Below, piece after piece: positions 1 to 7,070 of a DNA stretch of 64,000 bases. A model generated the notes under the pieces. It worked only from the letters and a program-made list of their open reading frames with translations, did not search any database and was not told the origin of the DNA. This stretch comes from Rhodocyclaceae bacterium (GTDB lineage Bacteria > Pseudomonadota > Gammaproteobacteria > Burkholderiales > Ga0077523), in the NCBI GenBank assembly GCA_020248405.1, contig JADCHQ010000001.1, forward strand, positions 91,858 to 155,857, written 5' to 3'. Every line of letters starts with the position of its first letter. The stretch's first letter is position 1. Position numbers and translations under genes: made by a program.

Positions 1-82
1 TGCCGCCTCGCTGCTGGAAGCCGGTGAACGAGAACACGATATCGGTGGGAACGTTGCAGTTCATGCCGAGCAGCTGGCACAT
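1..82 (-). CDS. class II glutamine amidotransferase, N-terminal fragment (cut by window edge)
   Basis: Only the first 27 codons are inside the window, starting [17 protein letters not shown]. Cys2 directly after the initiator Met is the signature of Ntn-type (class II) glutamine amidotransferases, where processing exposes the Cys as nucleophile. The MCQLLGMN start is typical of the stand-alone YafJ-like family, which is predicted to hydrolyse glutamine; its acceptor is not established. The gene diverges from the cbiX gene beside it. The family call is from the N-terminus alone. Confidence 0.7.
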   Translation of the reverse strand, partial: MCQLLGMNCNVPTDIVFSFTGFQQRGG

Positions 83-175
83 GGCGCGTCCGGGGTGGAG
101 GGATTCGACGTGGTCAGAATACCGGAAGCCCCGGCCGCTCTGGCATCATCGCGCTCCCATCATCAGGCCTCTCCC

Positions 176-547
176 GTGACCACCGCCCTGATCCTGTTCG
201 CCCACGGCGCCCGCGACCCACGCTGGCGCGAACCCTTCGACCGGCTCGAGGCGCTGGTGCGCACCCGCCACCATGGGCCACTGGCGCTCGCCTTTCTGGA
301 GCACATGGCGCCGGGGCTGGCGGATGCGGCACGGGCCGTGGCGGACGCCGGGGCCAGCCGCGCAGTGGTGGTACCGCTGTTCCTCGGGACGGGCGGGCAC
401 CTGCGCAGGGATCTGCCGGTGCAGCTCGCCGAGGCGCGCGCGGCGGCGGGAATCCCCTTGGAATCCGTCACCGCGGCGGGCGAGGATTCGGTGGTGCTGG
501 CGGCGCTGGCCGACTATTGCGTGGCCGCTGCCAGGTCCGCGGACTGA
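176..547 (+). CDS. cbiX: short CbiX-type sirohydrochlorin chelatase
   Basis: A 123-residue protein beginning VTTALILFAHGARDPRW. The FAHGARDP motif with His10 and a second His in the GTGGHLRRDLP motif (His75) are the two metal-site histidines of CbiX/SirB chelatases, which insert Co2+ or Fe2+ into sirohydrochlorin. The length matches the small single-domain form, which works as a homodimer, not the duplicated 250-300 residue form. The GTG at 176 is preferred over the upstream ATG at 95 because the family begins directly at the first beta strand. No other cobalamin or siroheme gene is in the window, so the metal cannot be assigned. Confidence 0.8.
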   Translation: MTTALILFAHGARDPRWREPFDRLEALVRTRHHGPLALAFLEHMAPGLADAARAVADAGASRAVVVPLFLGTGGHLRRDLPVQLAEARAAAGIPLESVTAAGEDSVVLAALADYCVAAARSAD

Positions 548-572
548 GGGTCCCCCGCGCCACCGCCCTCAG
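544..572. terminator. hairpin spanning two convergent stop codons
   Basis: CTGAGGG (544-550) pairs with CCCTCAG (566-572) across a 15-base loop. Each arm contains the stop codon of one of the converging genes (cbiX and the DUF4340 gene). There is no U-tract, so a role as bidirectional terminator or 3'-end stabiliser is inference. Confidence 0.4.
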
Positions 573-1186
573 GGCTTGGCGACGCCGGGCACGCCAGGCA
601 GCGGCGCCGGCGCCTGGGCAAAGGAATCCAGCAGCTTGAGCAGGTTGCCGATCTGGTAGTCGGGAATGGTGGCGCCCTGCTTGCCGCCCACCAGCATCAC
701 GTAGCGGCTCACGGTGTCGGCAGCCACGTCGCCCACGGCATACTGCACCACGGGCTGGGACTCGCCGCGACGCACGAACAGCAGCACCATGGAGGGCGAT
801 GCCAGACCGTACTGGGCGCCGCCATCGCCCACGGGAAATTCGCGTTCGAGCTTCGCCCGGCTGAGCGCCGTGAAGGCCGCTTCGATGCGCCTGGCGCCGT
901 CGGGATCGGTGATGTGGCTGTGGGCCGGGTCGGAGACCGCCTGGTGGACGCCGTGATAAACCCACAGGCCAGCGGCATCGCGCTCGAAGCGGTGCAGCGC
1001 ACCGCCGTGCACCACCTCCACGGCGCCCACCTCGGCCAGGGCCAGCGGCACGAACATGCCCTGTTGCAGCTTGCCGTGGCCGTGGCCATCGTCGTCGGAG
1101 TGCAGGCCACCGCCCAGTTCGAACCAAGCCACCGCCGCGGCAAGCGCCGCGAACACCGCCCAGATGGCCAGCAGCTTGGGTTTCAT
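569..1186 (-). CDS. DUF4340-like membrane-anchored protein of a Gld-type ABC system
   Basis: A 205-residue protein with one N-terminal transmembrane segment (about residues 5-25), a His/Asp-rich stretch (DDDGHGHGK) and a long exported domain. Its position as last gene of an ATPase-permease-GldG-like operon, 10 bp after the GldG-like gene, is where DUF4340 proteins are typically found. The family is thought to be an accessory of these transporters, but no biochemical role is established. The family call rests on context plus general resemblance rather than a diagnostic motif. Confidence 0.6.
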   Translation of the reverse strand: MKPKLLAIWAVFAALAAAVAWFELGGGLHSDDDGHGHGKLQQGMFVPLALAEVGAVEVVHGGALHRFERDAAGLWVYHGVHQAVSDPAHSHITDPDGARRIEAAFTALSRAKLEREFPVGDGGAQYGLASPSMVLLFVRRGESQPVVQYAVGDVAADTVSRYVMLVGGKQGATIPDYQIGNLLKLLDSFAQAPAPLPGVPGVAKP

Positions 1187-1196
1187 CCGGACGGCC

Positions 1197-2819
1197 CTAT
1201 CGCTGCCGCCACCATACCGCCAGTCCCACCAGGGCCAGCAGCCCGGGGATCAGCATCACCGACAGGAAAACGGTGCCCTTCATCTGGCGGTTGGTGAGGT
1301 TGACGCGCGGCGCGTCGAAACTGCGCGGCTGGATGCCGATGAGGTTTTCCTGCTCGGCGAGGAAGTTCACTGTGTTGAGAAACAGCTTGCCGTTGCCGAG
1401 GATGTGGAAGAAGGAATTGGTGGCAAAGTCGGAATCGCCCACCACCACCAGCCGGGAGCGGCCCTGCTTTTGCAGCGAAGCTGCTTCCACGATGCCCTTC
1501 TCGCGGGTGAGCAGCTCCATGGTGGCGGCGGCATCCTGGGTGCCAGCCTTGCGGGTGGAGGCCACCATGAGCGGCAACGGGCCCTTGCGGTCCTTGTCGG
1601 GCGTGAACTCCACGCGCTCGGGCTGGGTCTCGCCCCAACTGCCCTTGGAACTGTTGGCGATGGGCGTCACAGAGGTTCCCGGCACCGGCAGCTCCGTGGG
1701 CGAGAAGGACCGCACTCCGGGGAAAAAGGACAGGGGCACCTCGCGGGCAATGGGGTGGCGGTTGTAGTCGCTCACCGCGGGCGAGGAGATGTCCGACCAG
1801 AAATGGCTCGGCTCGTCGATGACCAGATTGTTGTCCACCAGGATGCCAAAGCCCTTGAGCACGGGTTCGAGCCCGGTCGTGATCCAGGGGTCCAGCAGGA
1901 ACAGGGCATTGGCGCCGTTGGCCAGCCATGCCTCCACCGCCTTCACCTCGGGCGGCAGCAGCGCGAATTTCGGCCCTGCCACCACCAGCACCGCACAGCC
2001 GGAGAGCACCTCGCCGCCCCTCACCAGGGTGACCTTCTCCACCGCGTAATTCATGGTCTCCAGGGCTGCGCGCGCCTTGGCCATGCCGTGCTGCTCCTGC
2101 ACGATCACCTTGTCGCCCAACCCGTGGGCGTGGCCGCCCTGCCCCTCCAGGTGGTCGTGGGACTCGAGGCTGAAGGGGTCGGCTTCGCCGTGACCTTCGA
2201 GGAAACAGACCTTCTGGGTAACCCCCTGGGAAACGCGCAGGATGGCATTGGCAATGTCGGCCTCGTTGCCGCTTTGCACCAGTTGCTTGCGCCCCTCGCT
2301 CTCGACCACGGACGTGCCGGCAAAGGTCACGCCCATGAGCCGCGCCTGGGCCGGGTTGAGGGTGGGATCGAAGAACTCCACGCTGATGCGGGCATTCTGC
2401 CGGGCGATCAGCCGGTACAGATCGGCCGTCTCGCGCATCATGGGGTCGCCGAAAAAAGTGATGCGCATGGGCTTGTCGATGCGCTTGAGCATGGCGACGC
2501 TTTGCTCGCTCAGGGAGTAACGCCCCCCGCGGGTGAGGTCGAAACGCGCCGGCACCAGCGCCATGAGCCACGCCGCCGCTACCAGGATACCCGCCAGGCC
2601 GAGGGTGGTGAGGGCCACTTCGCCGCGCCTGCCGCGGGCGAGCTGGCGCAGGTCCGCGCGCAGCTGCCAGCCAGCCCAGGCGGTGATGGCCAGCCCCGCG
2701 GCAGCCACGGCCAGCGCCCATGGGTCGGGATCAAGCAACAGAAGCTGCAGGATGCCCGCCAGTGCCAGCAGGAACAGGCCGGCCAGCAGCACCAGACCAT
2801 GGCGGAAGTTGCGATCCAT
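1197..2819 (-). CDS. GldG-like ABC transporter auxiliary protein
   Basis: A 540-residue protein with three N-terminal transmembrane helices (about 8-30, 33-52 and 67-88), a large exported region and a C-terminal helix (about 512-535) followed by WWRQR. This layout matches the GldG/ABC_transp_aux family, in which the soluble part resembles the IFT52/GldG domain. In Bacteroidota GldA-GldF-GldG is needed for gliding; in proteobacteria homologous operons occur without gliding and the cargo is unknown. The gene starts 10 bp after the permease stop, so translation is probably coupled. Confidence 0.8.
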   Translation of the reverse strand: MDRNFRHGLVLLAGLFLLALAGILQLLLLDPDPWALAVAAAGLAITAWAGWQLRADLRQLARGRRGEVALTTLGLAGILVAAAWLMALVPARFDLTRGGRYSLSEQSVAMLKRIDKPMRITFFGDPMMRETADLYRLIARQNARISVEFFDPTLNPAQARLMGVTFAGTSVVESEGRKQLVQSGNEADIANAILRVSQGVTQKVCFLEGHGEADPFSLESHDHLEGQGGHAHGLGDKVIVQEQHGMAKARAALETMNYAVEKVTLVRGGEVLSGCAVLVVAGPKFALLPPEVKAVEAWLANGANALFLLDPWITTGLEPVLKGFGILVDNNLVIDEPSHFWSDISSPAVSDYNRHPIAREVPLSFFPGVRSFSPTELPVPGTSVTPIANSSKGSWGETQPERVEFTPDKDRKGPLPLMVASTRKAGTQDAAATMELLTREKGIVEAASLQKQGRSRLVVVGDSDFATNSFFHILGNGKLFLNTVNFLAEQENLIGIQPRSFDAPRVNLTNRQMKGTVFLSVMLIPGLLALVGLAVWWRQR

Positions 2820-2829
2820 CAGCGCGGTC

Positions 2830-3537
2830 CTAGCGGCGCCACTGCAGCCAGCCGGCGTTGAGCACTAGGGCGATGCCCGTCACCGCCAGGTAAAAGGCGA
2901 TGGCCTCGCTTCGCACCAGCCCCTGGATGAAACCGCCGTAGTGGATGGCGAAGGACAGGTGCGAGAGCAGCGCGCGCATGCCCGGCGTGGATTGGAACGC
3001 CTGGGCGTGGCCCACGAACCAGAGGCCCAGCACCACCACCACCGTCAGCAGCGCGGCGACGATCTGGTTCTGGGTGAGGGCCGAGAAGAACTGCCCGATG
3101 GCCAGGCAGGCCATGCCCAGCAGCACGAACCCCAGGTAGCCCGACAGGATGGTGCTGAGCTCCGGGTTGCCATACATCACCAGCGGCACCAAGTTGATGG
3201 CCGTGCCCAGCGTCATGATGAGCAGGATGCTCACCGCGCCCAGGTACTTGCCCAGCACCAGTTGCCACGGCTGGAAGGGCAGCGTGGCCAGCAGTTCCAT
3301 GGTCTTGCCGTTCACCTCGGCGGTGAACAGGCGCATGGACACGATGGGCAGCAGCGTCACCAGCAGGATGCCCATGTTCTGGAACGTCTCGTCCATGCTG
3401 GCATTGCCGGTGAGAAAGGTGTTGTAGAGGAAAAAGTAGCCCGTGCCCACCAGGAACACCGCCACCACGAAGTAGGCGATGGGCGAGCGGAAGTAGCTCA
3501 GCAGTTCCTTGCGATACAGGGCCAGGAGCGCGCGCAT
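2830..3537 (-). CDS. ABC-2 type permease (GldF-like)
   Basis: A 235-residue integral membrane protein with about six hydrophobic helices. The N-terminus MRALLALYRKELLSYFRSP is the usual cytoplasmic lead-in of ABC-2 permeases (KEL..YFRSP). It lies between its ATPase (14 bp upstream) and the GldG-like gene (10 bp downstream). It would form the transmembrane channel of the exporter; substrate unknown. Confidence 0.85.
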   Translation of the reverse strand: MRALLALYRKELLSYFRSPIAYFVVAVFLVGTGYFFLYNTFLTGNASMDETFQNMGILLVTLLPIVSMRLFTAEVNGKTMELLATLPFQPWQLVLGKYLGAVSILLIMTLGTAINLVPLVMYGNPELSTILSGYLGFVLLGMACLAIGQFFSALTQNQIVAALLTVVVVLGLWFVGHAQAFQSTPGMRALLSHLSFAIHYGGFIQGLVRSEAIAFYLAVTGIALVLNAGWLQWRR

Positions 3538-3551
3538 TGACCGGTTCCCTC

Positions 3552-4541
3552 TCAGGCCGCCGCGGCGCGCTCGGCCGCGCCGTGAGCATCGAGCGTGGTG
3601 TCGCCCACGTAGCGCAGAAACACGTTCTCGAGCGTGGGCTGCAGGCGCTCCAGGCGCAGCAGTTCGAAGCGCGCCGCCACCGCCCGGGCAATGCGCGCCT
3701 CCACGCCGCTATCGGCACGCACCAAGCATTCGGCGCGCAGCAGGCGGCCATCGCTGCCTGCAGCCTGAAGCGACACGCCCTCCACGCCGTCCACCGCCGC
3801 CAGCGCCTGGCGCAGGTCGGCCTCGACGGCGCCCTCCACCAGCACGTGCACGCGGTTGCTCTCCTCAGCCTTGCTGCGCAGGCCCTCGGGCGTGTCGATG
3901 GCCAGAAGGCGGCCCTGGCTGATGATGGCCACACGCCGGCAGATCATGGTGACCTCGGGCAGGATGTGGGTGGACAGCAACACCGCGTGGCGCTCGCCCG
4001 CGGCGCGGATCACCTCGCGGGTTTCCTGGATCTGGCCGGGGTCGAGGCCGGCGGTGGGCTCGTCCAGCAGCAGCACGTCGGGGTCGCCGAGCAGCGCCTG
4101 GGCCAGGCCCACGCGCTGACGGTAGCCCTTGGACAGCTTGTAGATTTCGCGGCGCATCACCGCCTCGAGACGGCAGGCAGCGGCCACGCGCTCGAGTTCG
4201 GCGCTCATCTGTCCCCGCGGCACGCCCTTCACATCGGCCACGAAGCGCAGATAGGACCCCACCTCGAGAACATCGTAGAGCGGTGGCGTCTCGGGCAGGT
4301 AGCCCAGGTGCCGCGCCGCCGCTACCTGGTGCAGCGCCATGTCGTGACCGGCCACCAGAATGCGGCCGCTGCTGGCCGTGGTGTAGCCGGCGATCATGCG
4401 CATGGTGGTGGTCTTGCCCGCACCATTGGGGCCAAGAAAGCCCACGATCTCGCCGGCATCCACGGTGAAGGAGACATCCTGCACGATGGTGCGCGAGCCG
4501 TAGCGCTTGGAAACCGACTCCAGGGAAATGGCAGCAGGCAC
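3552..4541 (-). CDS. ABC transporter ATP-binding protein (GldA-like)
   Basis: Nucleotide-binding subunit of the exporter. Counting from the GTG at 4541, Walker A GPNGAGKT is at about residues 37-44, followed by an ABC signature variant (LSKGYRQRV), Walker B (VLLLDEP) and the H-loop (STHILPE). The C-terminal extension after the ATPase core is typical of ABC-2 exporter ATPases. The frame is open upstream to 4751, but a long leader would overlap the terminator at 4669-4700 and has no conserved content. GTG 4541 gives the family-length N-terminus (PAAISLESVSKRYG); ATG 4598 is the alternative, and neither has a clear Shine-Dalgarno. First gene of a four-gene operon. Confidence 0.9.
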   Translation of the reverse strand: MPAAISLESVSKRYGSRTIVQDVSFTVDAGEIVGFLGPNGAGKTTTMRMIAGYTTASSGRILVAGHDMALHQVAAARHLGYLPETPPLYDVLEVGSYLRFVADVKGVPRGQMSAELERVAAACRLEAVMRREIYKLSKGYRQRVGLAQALLGDPDVLLLDEPTAGLDPGQIQETREVIRAAGERHAVLLSTHILPEVTMICRRVAIISQGRLLAIDTPEGLRSKAEESNRVHVLVEGAVEADLRQALAAVDGVEGVSLQAAGSDGRLLRAECLVRADSGVEARIARAVAARFELLRLERLQPTLENVFLRYVGDTTLDAHGAAERAAAA

Positions 4542-4668
4542 GGAATGGAGCGGAGGGAGAGCGGAAACAGTGGGGACGTGATGCGTCGGCCTGTGCATGT
4601 TGGCCGGACTCGATCCGGAGCCGCCCATGGCAGCGAGACCACGGCAATGATCTCCCAGGCAGGCAACA

Positions 4669-4700
4669 ATGACGAGGCCCCCTTGCGGGGGCCTCGTCAT
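4669..4700 (-). terminator. intrinsic-type terminator after the metallo-beta-lactamase-fold gene
   Basis: A perfect 14-bp stem (ATGACGAGGCCCCC with its complement) closes a TTGC tetraloop. It sits 20 bp beyond the stop of the hydrolase gene on the minus strand and is followed there by a short T-rich stretch (TTGTTGCC). It separates that gene from the ABC operon. Confidence 0.8.
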
Positions 4701-4719
4701 GGTGCAAGCCTCGAGAGGC

Positions 4720-5592
4720 TTACTTGTACCAGCGGTTGCCCTTGGCGGCAAACTGGTCCTGGTCGTGCGCCATGAAAATCTCGGTGCCTTCCAGGTCGCG
4801 CATCATCTTGAGGCGGTTGACCGAGTCGGTGTAATCCTTCACCGAGTAGTTCAGGCCGGCCGGGTACCCATCGAGGTTTTCCTTCATCCAGATGGCGTCC
4901 TGGGTGATGATGATGGTGCCGGAGTTCTTGGTCTTCACCTTCAGGGACTGGTGACCCAGGGTGTGGCCGGGAGTGCTGAGGATCTGCACCGTGCCATCGC
5001 CGAACAGGTCATAGTCGCCGTTCAACTCGAGGAAGTTGTAATCGCGGGCGGAGGCGAGGTCGTTCAGCACGAAGCTGCCGTTCACGGCACGACCCTGGAA
5101 CTTCTCGGGCCACCAGCCCTGATACAGCTCTTTCTTCTGCAGTACGTGAATGGCGTTGGGGAACATGGCGATGTTGCCCACATGGTCAAGGTGCGAGTGC
5201 GAGGTGACCACCACCTTGACCTTGGCCGGGTCGTAGCCCAGTTTCTTGAGTTGGGCGTCGATCACGTCCTCACGCTTCTGCGAGGGCTTGAGGAAGTCGC
5301 AGTTGCCCGCGGCCCAGTACTTCTTGCAATTGTCCGGGCCGCCGGAGATGGCCACGTTGTTGCCGGTGTCGAACACCACCACTCCCTTCTCGTGGTCGAT
5401 CACCCACATGGACACCGGGATGGTAATGTCTCGAGCCTTGTCTTCGGGCAGCGCCGGAATGAGGCCGCGGATATTGAAGGGGCCGAACATGCCGCTGGTG
5501 GTCCAGTACACGCCCTTCACCTGCGCCGATGCGGCACCGGACAGCGCCATGGTGGCGGCGCCGAGCAGCCCTGCGATTACAGCTTTCTTCAT
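4720..5592 (-). CDS. secreted metallo-beta-lactamase-fold hydrolase (N-acyl homoserine lactonase-like)
   Basis: A 290-residue protein with a signal peptide (MKKAVIAGLLGAATMALSGA, cleavage near residue 24). The metal motif SHSHLDHVG gives His132, His134, Asp136 and His137; further ligands are likely His210 (TPGHTLGH) and Asp232 (TQDA). This is the zinc-binding set of MBL-fold hydrolases, and the arrangement resembles AHL-lactonase family annotations. The substrate is not proven: it could be a lactone, ester or another signal. Start ATG 5592 is supported by AAGGAGA upstream and the signal peptide. The gene is monocistronic, closed by the hairpin at 4669-4700, with a relatively AT-rich patch upstream (about 5820-5860). 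Confidence 0.85.
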   Translation of the reverse strand: MKKAVIAGLLGAATMALSGAASAQVKGVYWTTSGMFGPFNIRGLIPALPEDKARDITIPVSMWVIDHEKGVVVFDTGNNVAISGGPDNCKKYWAAGNCDFLKPSQKREDVIDAQLKKLGYDPAKVKVVVTSHSHLDHVGNIAMFPNAIHVLQKKELYQGWWPEKFQGRAVNGSFVLNDLASARDYNFLELNGDYDLFGDGTVQILSTPGHTLGHQSLKVKTKNSGTIIITQDAIWMKENLDGYPAGLNYSVKDYTDSVNRLKMMRDLEGTEIFMAHDQDQFAAKGNRWYK

Positions 5593-5883
5593 CGCTCTCT
5601 CCTTGTGTTGTGGTTCGCGGGAAACCCGCAACCGCCGACGGAACACGGCACAACATCCAGATGAAAGAGACGCTCCGCGAGATGGCTCCCGTTGGCTCTC
5701 TTCCGCCCAGGCGCCTCGCACGGCCCCGAGTTCTTACAATCGGCGCGTTCTTCTTAAGGACTGATTCGGAACGCTTTTCCGAGTGGCGCGCAGTTTGGTC
5801 CCCATGGCGGCGGGGCGTCAACGTGTTTTTACAAATAAGGCCGCGCCAAAAATGACGCCTTCATCGATGCATCGCCGGGCCCG

Positions 5884-6927
5884 TCAGTGCCGGGCGGCCA
5901 GCACCGTGAACCCCTCACCGATGATCGACCGGCGAATCTCACCCTGGAAGCCGGCTTCGCGCAGCAGCCACTCCTGCTCCTCGCGGTCGGGGATTTCGTT
6001 GCCCCAGGTGAGTTCCTCGATGCCAGTCTGCAGCGGGAATCGAAACTCCGGCTCGCGCGTCTGGGCCAGCGTGGAGGGATAGGTTTCGTCCACGATCAGC
6101 ATCCACCCGCCGGGCTTGAGGGCCCGCGCCGCCTCGGCCACCACGGCGGGGCGGATGGGCCGGGCTATTTCGTGCAGCACCTCGATCATCACGCACGCCT
6201 CCACGCTGCCGGGCGCCACCACCTCGCCCACGCGCCCCTGCCGCAGTTCCACGCGCTGCTCCAGGCCAGCCTCGCGGATGCGGCTGCGGGCCACCTCCAG
6301 GCCGGAGGGGTCGATGTCCACCCCCAGGGCCCGGGCGGCGGGAAAGGCCTTGGCGAACTGCACCAGGAAATTCGCTGTGCCGCAGCCCACTTCCAGCACG
6401 GTTGCGCCCGCCTCCAGAGCCGCCGGCAGACCCTCGAGGGCCGGCAACAGCTTCTTGGCCGTGGCCAGTTGCAGGCCCCAGGTGGATTCGGCAATGGCCC
6501 GGGCGAAGGCCTCACCGCGACCCTGGAAGGGCGCCACCTGCCCGGTGCGAAACGCCTCGCGGGCGGCACGGTAGTCCTCGGCGGCAAACTCGGTGCCCAG
6601 GCGCACGAAACCACCCAGATAGCGCGGGTGGCCAGGACTGGCCAGGATGGCGTCGAAGTGCGGCGCCAGCCGGAAGGCGTCCTCGCCCTCGGCATCCACC
6701 ATGCCGAAACCGTGGGCCGTCCACAGCCAGGTACGCACGTACGGGAGGTGCAGTGCGGCGGCCTCGGCCAGGGCGGCGGCGCTGGAACCCGGCGCCTGGG
6801 CAAGCGCCCGGAACAGGCCCAGCTCGATGCCCAGGTCCATGACATGCATGGCATTGAAACCGCGGCGCCACTCGAACACCCGGGCAACCTGCTGGTCGGC
6901 GGTGACGGCGGAATCGGTCAGGCTCAT
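5884..6927 (-). CDS. class I SAM-dependent methyltransferase with N-terminal winged-helix-like region
   Basis: A 347-residue protein. The SAM motif I is VLEVGCGTANF (about residues 178-187), followed by an acidic strand end (LGVDIDPSGLEVAR) and a post-motif EVLHEI. The N-terminal 100 residues (FNAMHVMDLGIELGLF, LAEAAALHLPYVRTWL) look like the winged-helix dimerisation domain of small-molecule O-methyltransferases. Start ATG 6927 follows a GAGGAG Shine-Dalgarno. Substrate unknown. It diverges from the DUF2339 gene. Confidence 0.8.
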   Translation of the reverse strand: MSLTDSAVTADQQVARVFEWRRGFNAMHVMDLGIELGLFRALAQAPGSSAAALAEAAALHLPYVRTWLWTAHGFGMVDAEGEDAFRLAPHFDAILASPGHPRYLGGFVRLGTEFAAEDYRAAREAFRTGQVAPFQGRGEAFARAIAESTWGLQLATAKKLLPALEGLPAALEAGATVLEVGCGTANFLVQFAKAFPAARALGVDIDPSGLEVARSRIREAGLEQRVELRQGRVGEVVAPGSVEACVMIEVLHEIARPIRPAVVAEAARALKPGGWMLIVDETYPSTLAQTREPEFRFPLQTGIEELTWGNEIPDREEQEWLLREAGFQGEIRRSIIGEGFTVLAARH

Positions 6928-7070
6928 GAAATCTCCTCGTGGCTGGTGGTGCACCGTCGCTACCGGGTCTTCCCGCCGCGGCGCAGACCGTGCATCCTCG
7001 CACGAGCGCACGGCGTTGCGAAACGCCGCGCCCGCACTGTCCTCCTCCCTCGCTGCCAGGAACCGTTGCC

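Noticed and set aside
1056..2861. A 601-codon plus-strand frame opposite the GldG-like gene
   Set aside because: No signal, domain or ribosome-binding site; the minus-strand gene has proper membrane segments and operon spacing.
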